Assembly: GCA_964624145.1 (NCBI GenBank)
Contig: CAZUXT010000002.1
Location: 151,924-215,923 of the forward strand
Source of the DNA: WJMT01 sp964624145
Lineage (GTDB): Bacteria; Acidobacteriota; Aminicenantia; Aminicenantales; Aminicenantaceae
DNA: 64,000 nt
Reading direction: 5' to 3'
This document shows, in pieces, positions 16,475 through 24,711 of this stretch (position 1 is the stretch's first letter; the number at the start of each line of letters is the position of its first letter). The notes beneath the pieces are model-generated. The model was given only the letters and a program-made list of their open reading frames with translations, was not told the DNA's origin and made no database searches. Both the position numbers and the translations under genes were made by a program.

Positions 16475-17841
16475 GACTCACTGATTCTCCGGATGGCTTT
16501 TTCTATTGTTTTTTCGACTTCTTTTCGTATTGATTTTAGATCCTCTTCGGTTTTGGCTTCGAATCTCAGCACCAGAGCGTCCTGCGTGTTCGATGCCCGG
16601 ACCAGGCCCCAACCATTCGGGAATAGAGCCCTAACACCATCTATATCAATAATTTTATGCTTTTTGGAAAGATCTTTTTTGACTTCTTCTACGATTTTAA
16701 ATTTGACCTTGTCCGAGGCGTAAATCCGGATTTCAGGGGTAGTAAAAGTCTGAGGCAGGTCAGAAAGCATTTCTGATAGGTTTTTATCGCTTTGAGATAC
16801 GATTTCAGCAACACGCGCTGAAGAGTATATGGCATCATCATATCCGAAGTAACGGTCTGCAAAGAAGATATGGCCGCTCATCTCACCTGCGAGAATGGCC
16901 TTTTCTTCCTTGATTTTTTTCTTTATCAAAGAATGGCCTGTTTTCCACATAATGGGGCGTCCTCCGAGTTTTTTGATCTCATCATAAAGAAGTTGGGATG
17001 CTTTGACTTCGGAAATAACCGGGGCTCCCGGGTTTGATGGAAGAATATCCCGGCAGAGCAGTATCATCAGCTTGTCGCCCCATATAATGTTTCCTTTGTC
17101 ATCGATCACTCCTATCCGGTCGCTGTCTCCGTCATATGATATTCCCAGGTCAGCTTTGGTTTCCCTGACTTTTTTGATCAGGTCTTCCAGGGCTTCCGGC
17201 AGGGTGGGATCAGGGTGATGATTGGGGAAATGACCGTCCATTTCACAGTAAAGTTCTGTCACTTCACATCCCAGCCTCTTAAAGAGAGGCACGGCTACCG
17301 GCCCTCCGGTCCCGTTTCCGGCGTCTATCACGACCTTTACTTTATTCTTTATGTCAACGTTGTTCACCACAAAATCTTCATACTCTTTGTTGATATCAAG
17401 ATTTGTTTTCTTTCCGGGTTTGTCTTCGATAAAATCTTTATTTTTTATGAGTTTGTATATGTTAGTGATGCTTTCTCCGTATAGTGTGTCCTGCCCCAGC
17501 ATTATTTTGAAGCCGTTGAATTCGGGAGGATTATGGGACCCTGTGATCATGACGCCTGCCTGCAGCTTTTTTCTGAAGATGCTGAAATACAACAAAGGGG
17601 TCGGAACAGTGCCCAGGGAAACCACATTACATCCTGTAGACTCCAGACCTTCGGACAGATAATCAAAAAACAAAGGGGAGCTTAACCGGCAGTCTCTTCC
17701 CACAGCCACTTCGGTCTTTTCGTGTCTTCTGAAGAGAGTCCCGATTCCTTTTCCCAGCAGGGTGACTGTTTCCCTGGTCAGGTCCTGGTCTACGATGCCT
17801 CTGATATCGTATTGTCTGAATATTTCAGGTTTGATGGTCAT
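16471..17841 (-). CDS. Phosphomannomutase/phosphoglucomutase
   Basis: A 456-residue alpha-D-phosphohexomutase of the AlgC/ManB line. It has the phosphoserine loop TGSHNPPEFNGFK, the magnesium loop YDGDSDRIGVID, the sugar loop GEMSGHIFF and a C-terminal phosphate-binding region RASNTQDALVLRFEA. It would convert mannose-6-phosphate or glucose-6-phosphate to the 1-phosphates, feeding the ManC encoded two genes downstream. It overlaps uppP by 4 bases and follows kdsC by 30 bases. Confidence 0.93.
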   Translation of the reverse strand: MTIKPEIFRQYDIRGIVDQDLTRETVTLLGKGIGTLFRRHEKTEVAVGRDCRLSSPLFFDYLSEGLESTGCNVVSLGTVPTPLLYFSIFRKKLQAGVMITGSHNPPEFNGFKIMLGQDTLYGESITNIYKLIKNKDFIEDKPGKKTNLDINKEYEDFVVNNVDIKNKVKVVIDAGNGTGGPVAVPLFKRLGCEVTELYCEMDGHFPNHHPDPTLPEALEDLIKKVRETKADLGISYDGDSDRIGVIDDKGNIIWGDKLMILLCRDILPSNPGAPVISEVKASQLLYDEIKKLGGRPIMWKTGHSLIKKKIKEEKAILAGEMSGHIFFADRYFGYDDAIYSSARVAEIVSQSDKNLSEMLSDLPQTFTTPEIRIYASDKVKFKIVEEVKKDLSKKHKIIDIDGVRALFPNGWGLVRASNTQDALVLRFEAKTEEDLKSIRKEVEKTIEKAIRRISES

Positions 17842-17871
17842 GTTTTTCCCTCCTTTGATCCTCGTTCGTAA

Positions 17872-18411
17872 TTATTCGGTTTCTCCTTTCAAGTCACTGA
17901 TTTTATCTTTGATCACATCCCATTTGTTTTGAGCGTTAAGGATGAATTCAATGAATTCTCTTACAGCTCCGCTTCCTCCTTTGTGACGGCATACATAATC
18001 GGCATTTTTTATGACCAAGGGATGGGCATCTGCGACAGCCCCGGCCAGTCCGACTGCCTGTATAACCTCCAGGTCTCCTATATCATCTCCTATATAGGCA
18101 ATTTCGTCATCTTTGAGTTTATGCTTTTCTTTTATTTCCAGAAAAACCTGTTTCTTATGGATGACGCCCTGATAAAGTTCAGAAATTCTAAGTTTTTGAG
18201 CTCTCAGCTCCAAAGCTTTTGAATTTTTTCCGGTTATGATCCCTGTTTTAAATCCGGCCAGATGAGCCAGAAGAATGCCCAGGCCGTCTCTTACGTGGTA
18301 TGACTTGACTTCCTCTCCGTTTTGAAGGACGTACAGAGAGCCGTCTGTCATGGTTCCGTCCACATCCATAAGGATCATTTTGATGCGCCTTGCTTTTTCT
18401 TTTATCTTCAT
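17872..18411 (-). CDS. kdsC: 3-deoxy-D-manno-octulosonate 8-phosphate phosphatase
   Basis: A 179-residue HAD-superfamily phosphatase that releases Kdo from Kdo-8-phosphate. The catalytic DVDGTMTDG is near the N-terminus, with the later GDDIGDLEVI acidic loop; the short cap-less form is typical of tetrameric KdsC. The ATG at 18411 is preferred: GGAG lies eight bases upstream and the kdsD stop overlaps it as TAATG. A longer ORF from 18432 would run into kdsD. Confidence 0.93.
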   Translation of the reverse strand: MKIKEKARRIKMILMDVDGTMTDGSLYVLQNGEEVKSYHVRDGLGILLAHLAGFKTGIITGKNSKALELRAQKLRISELYQGVIHKKQVFLEIKEKHKLKDDEIAYIGDDIGDLEVIQAVGLAGAVADAHPLVIKNADYVCRHKGGSGAVREFIEFILNAQNKWDVIKDKISDLKGETE

Positions 18412-19388
18412 TAGAACATCTCCGTGCGCCACAGGTCATGGAGGTGGATGATGCCTTCGATTTTTCCTTCTTTGTTTTGAATGAGGAGAGAAGTGATCTT
18501 GTTTGACTCCATGATATTCAGAGCTTCTGTTGCCAGAGCTTCTTTGTTAACTGCCAGGGGCTTTGGTGTCATGCAGTCTTTAGCTGTTTTATGAAAAATA
18601 TTCTTGCCGAAACTCTGCATTTTTCTTCTCAGGTCTCCGTCTGTGATGATCCCCTCTAACCGGCCGTTCACATCAATCACACAGGTCACACCCAGTTGTT
18701 TCTCCGTCATTTCCTTAAGGACCTGGGTCATGGGAGTGTCCTGCCTGACAGAAGGGATCTGCTGTCTCTTGTGCATGAGATTTTTTACCTTCAACAGTTT
18801 TTTCCCTAATTCTCCTCTCGGATGGAAAGATGCGAAATCGTACCTGTCGAAATTTTTGATGTTCATGAGAGTGATGGCCAGGGCGTCTCCGATCGCAAGC
18901 GCAGCGGTAGAGCTCGAAGTGGGGACGACATTATCTGGTTCAGCCTCTTTGTCGACTTTAGCTTCGAGCAGAATATCACTGTACTTTGCCAGCTTGGAAT
19001 GTTTGTTTCCCGTAATGCCAATGAGTTTTATCCCTATTCTTTTGACAAAATCAAGTATGGGTATGATTTCTTTTGTGTTTCCGGAATAGGAAATGGCAAT
19101 GATGATATCATTTTTGACGATCATACCCAGGTCTCCATGGCCTGCTTCAACGGGGTGCAAGAACATGGAAGGGGTTCCGCAGCTTGAAAGCGTGGCTGCG
19201 ATTTTGCGTCCTATAAGGCCTGATTTTCCAATTCCTGTGACAATGGCCCTCCCCTCGATGCCGGAGAGGAGCTCGACGGCTTTGACGAAATTTTCGTCTA
19301 TGGTTGCGGCGAGTTTGTTCAGCGCCATGGCTTCGCTTTGTATGACATTTTGGCCTGTTTTTATGATTTCGCTTTTTTTCATCATCAC
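18411..19388 (-). CDS. kdsD: Arabinose-5-phosphate isomerase
   Basis: A 325-residue isomerase producing arabinose-5-phosphate from ribulose-5-phosphate, the first Kdo step. The SIS domain carries GIGKSGLIGRKIAATLSS and SYSGNTKEI; two CBS domains fill the C-terminal third (VIDVNGRLEGIITDGDLRR and the last IEGIIHLHDLW). It is placed between kdsA and kdsC with 6-base spacing on one side and a TAATG overlap on the other. Confidence 0.95.
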   Translation of the reverse strand: MMMKKSEIIKTGQNVIQSEAMALNKLAATIDENFVKAVELLSGIEGRAIVTGIGKSGLIGRKIAATLSSCGTPSMFLHPVEAGHGDLGMIVKNDIIIAISYSGNTKEIIPILDFVKRIGIKLIGITGNKHSKLAKYSDILLEAKVDKEAEPDNVVPTSSSTAALAIGDALAITLMNIKNFDRYDFASFHPRGELGKKLLKVKNLMHKRQQIPSVRQDTPMTQVLKEMTEKQLGVTCVIDVNGRLEGIITDGDLRRKMQSFGKNIFHKTAKDCMTPKPLAVNKEALATEALNIMESNKITSLLIQNKEGKIEGIIHLHDLWRTEMF

Positions 19389-19394
19389 CTCTGT

Positions 19395-20246
19395 TTATGA
19401 ATCATGGACTGTTTTTTGGATGACGGCTTTTCTTATGTTAAGAAGGGACTGTAAAATCCCGTTTAAATCTTTTAATATCAATGAGTTAGATGGGTCGGAG
19501 AGGGCTTTGGCAGGATTGTCATGGACCTCCATGAACACTCCGTCAGCCCCTACACTGACACCGGCTTGGGCGATAAAGGGAATGAGCTCTGTTTCTCCCC
19601 CTGAAGACTGTCCTTTTCCTCCCGGTTTTTGAACCGCATGAGAGGCATCGATCACAACAGGGAATCCCCACTTTTTCATGATCGGGATCGACCGGACATC
19701 AAAAACGAGATTGTTGTACCCAAAACAGGTGCCTCTTTCCGTCAGTATGATGTCATCATTTTCCTGCCTGAGTATCTTGTCAATGATATTTTTCATTTCA
19801 AGCGGGGATAAGAACTGCCCTTTTTTGATGTTCAAAGGCCTGCCGGTTGCGGCCGCTTCAGTAATCAAATCACTCTGCCGGCACAGAAAAGCGGGGATTT
19901 GAATGATATCCAGGACTTCAGCTGCTTTTTCCGCCTGCCATGTCTCATGAATATCTGAAAGCACGGGGACAGAGAGCTCTTTTTTGATCCTGTTCAGAAT
20001 TTTCAAGCCCTGTTCGATACCGGGCCCTCTGTACGAGTCAATGGAAGAGCGGTTGGCTTTGTCAAAAGAGGATTTAAAGATAAAGGGGATTTTGAGCTTC
20101 TGGCATATTTTCTTTATTTCCGCTGCCATAAAAAAAGCGTGGTCTTCACTTTCTATCACACAGGGCCCTGCGATCAGAAAGAGAGGATTGAATCCTCCTA
20201 TACGCAGGTCTTTATTTATTTTGATTTCTTTTGGTACGATAGGCAT
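19395..20246 (-). CDS. kdsA: 3-deoxy-8-phosphooctulonate synthase
   Basis: A 283-residue aldolase that condenses arabinose-5-phosphate with phosphoenolpyruvate to Kdo-8-phosphate. It has AGPCVIES, FKSSFDKANRSS, LTERGTCFGYNNLV and DASHAVQKPGG, as in other KdsA proteins. The ATG at 20246 has GGAGC upstream and lies 35 bases inside the 3' end of pyrG in another frame; no later Met precedes the conserved AGPCVIES, so the overlap appears real. Confidence 0.95.
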   Translation of the reverse strand: MPIVPKEIKINKDLRIGGFNPLFLIAGPCVIESEDHAFFMAAEIKKICQKLKIPFIFKSSFDKANRSSIDSYRGPGIEQGLKILNRIKKELSVPVLSDIHETWQAEKAAEVLDIIQIPAFLCRQSDLITEAAATGRPLNIKKGQFLSPLEMKNIIDKILRQENDDIILTERGTCFGYNNLVFDVRSIPIMKKWGFPVVIDASHAVQKPGGKGQSSGGETELIPFIAQAGVSVGADGVFMEVHDNPAKALSDPSNSLILKDLNGILQSLLNIRKAVIQKTVHDS

Positions 20247-21825
20247 AGCTTGCTCCGATAAAAGATTTAAAGATCGGGTGTGGATCCAGAGGCTTGGATT
20301 TGAATTCAGGATGGAACTGACACCCGAGAAACCAGGGATGGTTTCTGATCTCTATGACCTCCACAAGGTCGTGTTTTGGATTTTTCCCGGATATAACAAG
20401 GCCTTTTTCTGATAAGATATTTTCATAATCCGGATTGAATTCATATCTGTGCCTGTGACGCTCATAGACACTGGCCTTTTCATAGGCAGCGGCCGCAAGA
20501 GAGCCTTTTTTGAGATGGCAGAGAAACTTTCCCAGTCTCATGGTGCCGCCCAAATCCCTGATTCCTTTGAGTTCCCTCCATTTAAAAAATATTTTATGGG
20601 GAGTATTTGGGTCAAACTCTGTGCTGTTGGCTTTCTTAAGTCCTGCGATGTTTCTCGCAAATTCAATAGCAGCGCACTGCATCCCCAGGCATATCCCGAA
20701 GTAAGGTATCTTTTGCGTTCGCGCATACGTGACCGCACTGATTTTACCGTCGATGCCCCTGATCCCGAATCCCCCGGGGACAAGGATTCCATCTGTGTTT
20801 TTGAGTTTTTCTTCCGGAGAGTTTTTCTCAATATCTTCAGCTTCAATCCAGGCTATGTTGATTTTCAACCTGTGCACTGTGCCGGCGTGGTATAAAGCCT
20901 GGATGAGACTGAGATAGGAGTCAGGCAGGCCAGAGTACTTACCCACAAGGGCGATATTGACTTCATCCTTTGGCGACTTCATTTTTTCGACCATTTCTTC
21001 CCAATCGTCAAGCCTGCCTCTGTTGACCGGCATTTTGAGTTTATTCAGAATGATTTCATCCAGTTTTTCTTTTGCGAAGAACAAAGGGATTTCATATATG
21101 ATATCGACATCTTTGGCTGTGATAACAGCCTCAAAGGGGACATTTGTGAACAGGGATATCTTGTTTTTGATGCTGTCATTAAGGGGCCGATCTGTTCTGC
21201 AGAGAAGGATATCAGGCTGGATACCGATGGCTCTCAGCTCACGGACACTGTGCTGGGTCGGCTTTGTTTTCAACTCTTTTGACGTTTTTAAATAGGGGAC
21301 GAGTGTCAGGTGTATGAAAAGGGTGTTGTCCTTCCCGTGTTCAAGTCTCATTTGACGTGTGGCTTCCAGAAAGGGCTGGCCTTCGATATCCCCGACTGTT
21401 CCGCCTATCTCAATGATCACAATGTCGTTTTTTTCAGCGGCCGCACGGAAAGCATCTTTGATTTCATCGGTAACGTGAGGGATGACCTGGACCGTTTTCC
21501 CAAGGAATTTTCCCTGCCTTTCTTTTTTGAGTATGGATGCGTATATCCGGCCCGAAGTCCAATTGTGTGCCTGAGTGGTATTTGTGGAGGTAAAGCGCTC
21601 GTAGTGGCCGAGGTCGAGATCGGTTTCAGCCCCGTCATCTGTGACGTATACCTCTCCGTGCTGGAAAGGATTCATGGTCCCGGGGTCCACATTAAGATAG
21701 GGGTCAAACTTTTTAATGGTTATGCTGTATCCATGGCTTTCCAGCAGCCTTCCTATGGAAGCGGCAGCGATACCTTTGCCCAGCGCTGAAAGAACACCTC
21801 CTGTGATGAAAATAAATTTACTCAT
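20212..21825 (-). CDS. pyrG: CTP synthase
   Basis: A 537-residue amidoligase making CTP from UTP and glutamine. The synthetase domain begins FIFITGGVLSALGKG; the glutaminase domain has GICLGMQCAAIEFARN with the nucleophilic Cys near residue 379 and a late GCQFHPEF His/Glu. The ATG at 21825 with AAGGAG is used; upstream codons to 21888 belong to kdsB in another frame. The product CTP is the co-substrate of KdsB, which explains its place in the Kdo operon. Confidence 0.96.
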   Translation of the reverse strand: MSKFIFITGGVLSALGKGIAAASIGRLLESHGYSITIKKFDPYLNVDPGTMNPFQHGEVYVTDDGAETDLDLGHYERFTSTNTTQAHNWTSGRIYASILKKERQGKFLGKTVQVIPHVTDEIKDAFRAAAEKNDIVIIEIGGTVGDIEGQPFLEATRQMRLEHGKDNTLFIHLTLVPYLKTSKELKTKPTQHSVRELRAIGIQPDILLCRTDRPLNDSIKNKISLFTNVPFEAVITAKDVDIIYEIPLFFAKEKLDEIILNKLKMPVNRGRLDDWEEMVEKMKSPKDEVNIALVGKYSGLPDSYLSLIQALYHAGTVHRLKINIAWIEAEDIEKNSPEEKLKNTDGILVPGGFGIRGIDGKISAVTYARTQKIPYFGICLGMQCAAIEFARNIAGLKKANSTEFDPNTPHKIFFKWRELKGIRDLGGTMRLGKFLCHLKKGSLAAAAYEKASVYERHRHRYEFNPDYENILSEKGLVISGKNPKHDLVEVIEIRNHPWFLGCQFHPEFKSKPLDPHPIFKSFIGASYAYRTKRNQNK

Positions 21826-22549
21826 TGTTCTCCTTACTTTTGTTAAGCAATGCCTCGGCTCTGGCGATATCCCCGGGCACATTAACACTGATGGTGGGAT
21901 GGTGTGTTTCTACTGTTTTTATCTTAAACCCATTTTCTAAAGCCCGGAGCTGTTCCAGACCTTCTGATTTTTCCAGAGATGAAGCGGGCATATCTTTATA
22001 TGCCATGAGAAACTTTTTTTGGAATCCGTAGACTCCGATGTGATGCCAGAAAAAACCGGAAGGAGAAAAGGGTATGGGAGAGCGCGAAAAGTAAAGGGCG
22101 TTTTCTTCATAGTCTATGACCATTTTCACAATGTTTTTGTCAGGAAGACATTCCAGGTCTTTGTTTTTTTTGCGGAGAGTGGCCATGGGGATTGTCTTCT
22201 TCTGAAGAATTTTGAATAGGCTCTCAATCATTTGAGGAGCCATCAGGAGTTCATCACCTTGAATGCTTATAATGATGGGAAAATCCAGGTCTTCAGCCAC
22301 TTCTGAAGCCCTTTCTGTTCCTGTTTTATGGGAAGGTGAGGTTATTTTAACCTCAGCTTCGAATTCCCGGCATTTTGCGTGTATTCGTTCATCATCCGTA
22401 GCTATGATGACCCGGCTGAGGCAGGTGGCTTGGCGGGCTCTTTTATAGACATGCTCGATCAAAGGCCTGCCGTTTATCAAAGAGAGGGCTTTCCCCGGAA
22501 ATCTTTCGGAACCGTACCGTGCGGGTATGATACCTAAGGCTTTTCTCAA
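21818..22549 (-). CDS. kdsB: CMP-Kdo synthetase
   Basis: A 243-residue cytidylyltransferase that activates Kdo with CTP before transfer to lipid A. Signatures are IIPARYGSERFPGKAL at the N-terminus, ISIQGDELLM in the centre and HHIGVYGFQKKFL. It overlaps bactofilin upstream (ATGA) and pyrG downstream by 8 bases. Together with kdsA, kdsC and kdsD it completes soluble Kdo activation in one operon. Confidence 0.95.
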   Translation of the reverse strand: MRKALGIIPARYGSERFPGKALSLINGRPLIEHVYKRARQATCLSRVIIATDDERIHAKCREFEAEVKITSPSHKTGTERASEVAEDLDFPIIISIQGDELLMAPQMIESLFKILQKKTIPMATLRKKNKDLECLPDKNIVKMVIDYEENALYFSRSPIPFSPSGFFWHHIGVYGFQKKFLMAYKDMPASSLEKSEGLEQLRALENGFKIKTVETHHPTISVNVPGDIARAEALLNKSKENNE

Positions 22550-22983
22550 GTCTTTGGTCCCACCTTTTGTTCTGTTTTTATATCTTTCATATCGTTTTTA
22601 TACTCGGGCGTCTTTGGGGGAGGAGCCTGGGGCATTTTGTCAGTGGTCTGGCAGTTGGCTTCAAGAAAAGCTCCTTCTTCCACGATAAGCTTTGGAGTGA
22701 TGATCGTGCCGGTTACCTTTCCGCTTGAGTGGACTTCGACTTTATCTTTCGCCTGGATGGTGCCTTTCACTTCTCCGCTGATTGAAGTTGACCCGATTTT
22801 GATATCCGCTTCTACTTTTCCATTGTCTCCTATGATCAGGCTTGATTCAGAATTGATGTTTCCTTTGAACCGGCCGTCTATTCTGAAAGAGCCTTTAAAT
22901 TCCAGCTCTCCTTTGAACTTCGTGTTTTTGTCAAAGAAACCCGTTATCTTTGTTTCCTCAAATAATTGTTTTTTGTCTTTCAT
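22546..22983 (-). CDS. Bactofilin (polymer-forming cytoskeletal protein)
   Basis: A 145-residue bactofilin. The core, about residues 15-115, has the repeated short strands of the right-handed beta-helix (FKGELEFKGSFRIDGRFKGNI, SLIIGDNGKVEADIKIGS, GTIQAKDKVEVHSSGKVTGTI). A proline- and lysine-rich unstructured tail follows. Bactofilins polymerise without nucleotides and can scaffold ParAB or cell-wall enzymes, as in Myxococcus. Here the start overlaps the parB stop and its stop overlaps the kdsB start, so it is made together with the partition proteins and envelope enzymes. Confidence 0.93.
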   Translation of the reverse strand: MKDKKQLFEETKITGFFDKNTKFKGELEFKGSFRIDGRFKGNINSESSLIIGDNGKVEADIKIGSTSISGEVKGTIQAKDKVEVHSSGKVTGTIITPKLIVEEGAFLEANCQTTDKMPQAPPPKTPEYKNDMKDIKTEQKVGPKT

Positions 22984-23828
22984 TGATGGTCTCCTTTTAT
23001 GATTTCGTATATTCTATTGAGTTCATCCAGAGAATAGTAGCTGATTTTTAAAGTCCCTCTATCAGCAGTCCCGGAAATGTCCACTTTGGTACCCAAAATC
23101 TCAATCAGCTCGTCTTTGAAGGCTCTCAGGTCCGGATCCATGGACTGGGGGCTTTTTTTCTCCGGTTCTTTTTTTATCTGTGCGACGAGATTCTCTATTT
23201 TTCGAACGGTCAGCTTCTTGGCGATGATTTTTTTGGCAAGTTTGACCTGGAGTTCGGGATCATCTAAGGGAATGAGGGCCCTCGCATGCCCCATAGTGAG
23301 CTCGCCGTTGGAAAGTAATTTTTGAATACTGGGAGGGAGCTTGAGAAGCCGCATGTAATTGGCTACAGAAGTGCGGTCTTTCCCCACTTTTTCAGAGATC
23401 TCTTCCTGGGTGTATCCGAGCTCTTCCGACAGTTTGTTACAGGCTTCAGCTATTTCCATGGGATTCAAGTCTTCTCTCTGGAGGTTTTCCACAAGAGAGG
23501 CTTCGATCTGCTGTCCGTCTTTCATGAGACGTATGAGAACAGGGATTTTTTCTAGTCCGGCTTTTTGAGCGGCCCTCCATCTTCGCTCCCCTAGGATTAT
23601 CTTATAATGATCTTCCTCCGGAACGGCGACAATAGGCTGGAGAATCCCTGCCTGTTTAATGGAATTCGCCAGCTCTTCTATGGATTCAGGATCGAAATTT
23701 TTTCTGGGCTGCTCAAAATTTGGTTTTAATTTTTCAATATCCAGCTCTACAAATTTTTCCTCTTTTAAAATCCCGTAGTCTTCTGGTATAAATGCCTTTA
23801 GTCCCTTCCCTAATGCTTTCTTTTTCAT
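22980..23828 (-). CDS. parB: Chromosome partitioning protein ParB
   Basis: A 282-residue ParB/Spo0J. The N-terminal CTPase/spreading region has ILGERRWRAAQKAG; the helix-turn-helix that reads parS is TQEEISEKVGKDRTSVANYM; the C-terminus is a dimerisation region. Its site, a perfect parS, lies at 24590-24605 beside parA. Overlaps with parA and bactofilin by 4 bases on each side show a single coupled unit. Confidence 0.95.
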   Translation of the reverse strand: MKKKALGKGLKAFIPEDYGILKEEKFVELDIEKLKPNFEQPRKNFDPESIEELANSIKQAGILQPIVAVPEEDHYKIILGERRWRAAQKAGLEKIPVLIRLMKDGQQIEASLVENLQREDLNPMEIAEACNKLSEELGYTQEEISEKVGKDRTSVANYMRLLKLPPSIQKLLSNGELTMGHARALIPLDDPELQVKLAKKIIAKKLTVRKIENLVAQIKKEPEKKSPQSMDPDLRAFKDELIEILGTKVDISGTADRGTLKISYYSLDELNRIYEIIKGDHQ

Positions 23829-24580
23829 CTTTTTAGCAACTCCTGAGCTAAATTTAAGTAAGATTGGGCCCCTTTTGATTTGATATCATAGAGCAGAATG
23901 GGCTTTCCAAAACTCGGTGCCTCTGCAAGTTTAACCGTTCTCGGAATAATCACTTCATAGACGATTTCCTTCAGAGATTTCCGTATTTCATTCGCCACTT
24001 GTTTGGAGAGATTGGTTCTCTCGTCATACATAGTGAGCACGATTCCTTCTATCCTGAGCATTGGGTTAAGATAAGAACGGACTTGGTCCAGGGTCTGTAA
24101 AAGCTCTGGTATTCCTTCCATACAGAAAAATTCTGTTTGTACGGGAATCAGGATGGAATCAGCAGCTGTAAGGGCATTGATGGTGAGAAAGCCCAGAGAC
24201 GGAGGGCAGTCTATGAATATGAAGTGGAACCTGTTTTTTATTTTTTGCAAAGCGGCAAAAAGCCTTTTATCCCTGTTGTTTTCTGAATAGATTTCAGCTT
24301 CAAATCCTGATAATTCAGGAGAACTCGGGCACACATAGAGGTTATCCAATTCATAGGGTAGGATTTGATCCATGAGGTTTGTCCCGTCCATGAGAGCCGG
24401 ATATATACCTTGATTCTCTTTTTTTTCAATACCCATGCCTGCCGTAGCCATGCCTTGGGGATCAAAATCCACGATAAGGACACGCTTGTTTCTTAAAGCC
24501 AGAGAAGCACCCAGGTTTATGGCAGTCGTTGTCTTCCCGACGCCTCCTTTTTGATTGGCTATGGCTATGATCTTACTCAT
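23825..24580 (-). CDS. parA: Chromosome partitioning ATPase ParA (Soj)
   Basis: A 251-residue deviant-Walker ATPase. The P-loop is IANQKGGVGKTTTAINLGA, with the later VDFDPQGMATAG and FIDCPPSLGFLT. The ATG at 24580 gives the usual MSKIIAIANQKGG start. An alternative ATG at 24613 would put the parS palindrome inside the coding sequence (residues VSRGT); the ribosome site is weak for both. It works with ParB and the adjacent parS in origin segregation. Confidence 0.95.
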   Translation of the reverse strand: MSKIIAIANQKGGVGKTTTAINLGASLALRNKRVLIVDFDPQGMATAGMGIEKKENQGIYPALMDGTNLMDQILPYELDNLYVCPSSPELSGFEAEIYSENNRDKRLFAALQKIKNRFHFIFIDCPPSLGFLTINALTAADSILIPVQTEFFCMEGIPELLQTLDQVRSYLNPMLRIEGIVLTMYDERTNLSKQVANEIRKSLKEIVYEVIIPRTVKLAEAPSFGKPILLYDIKSKGAQSYLNLAQELLKR

Positions 24581-24589
24581 TTTTTCACA

Positions 24590-24605
24590 TGTTCCACGTG
24601 AAACA
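24590..24605. promoter_or_regulatory. parS centromere site
   Basis: TGTTCCACGTGAAACA, a perfect match to the bacterial parS consensus recognised by ParB. It lies 9 bases upstream of the chosen parA start. It marks an origin-proximal position and may also allow ParB autoregulation of parAB. Confidence 0.95.
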
Positions 24606-24711
24606 TCGCTCACTCACCCATCTGTAAAAAAAGCAGTGTTTGCGACTTTTTAAATGATACAAGTTTAATAATCCTGGTTCCTAATTTATCATAATTAAGA
24701 TGAAATTACAC

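Noticed and set aside
21826..21888. Longer pyrG start upstream of 21825
   Set aside because: It would overlap kdsB heavily; the ATG at 21825 has AAGGAG and gives the conserved N-terminus.
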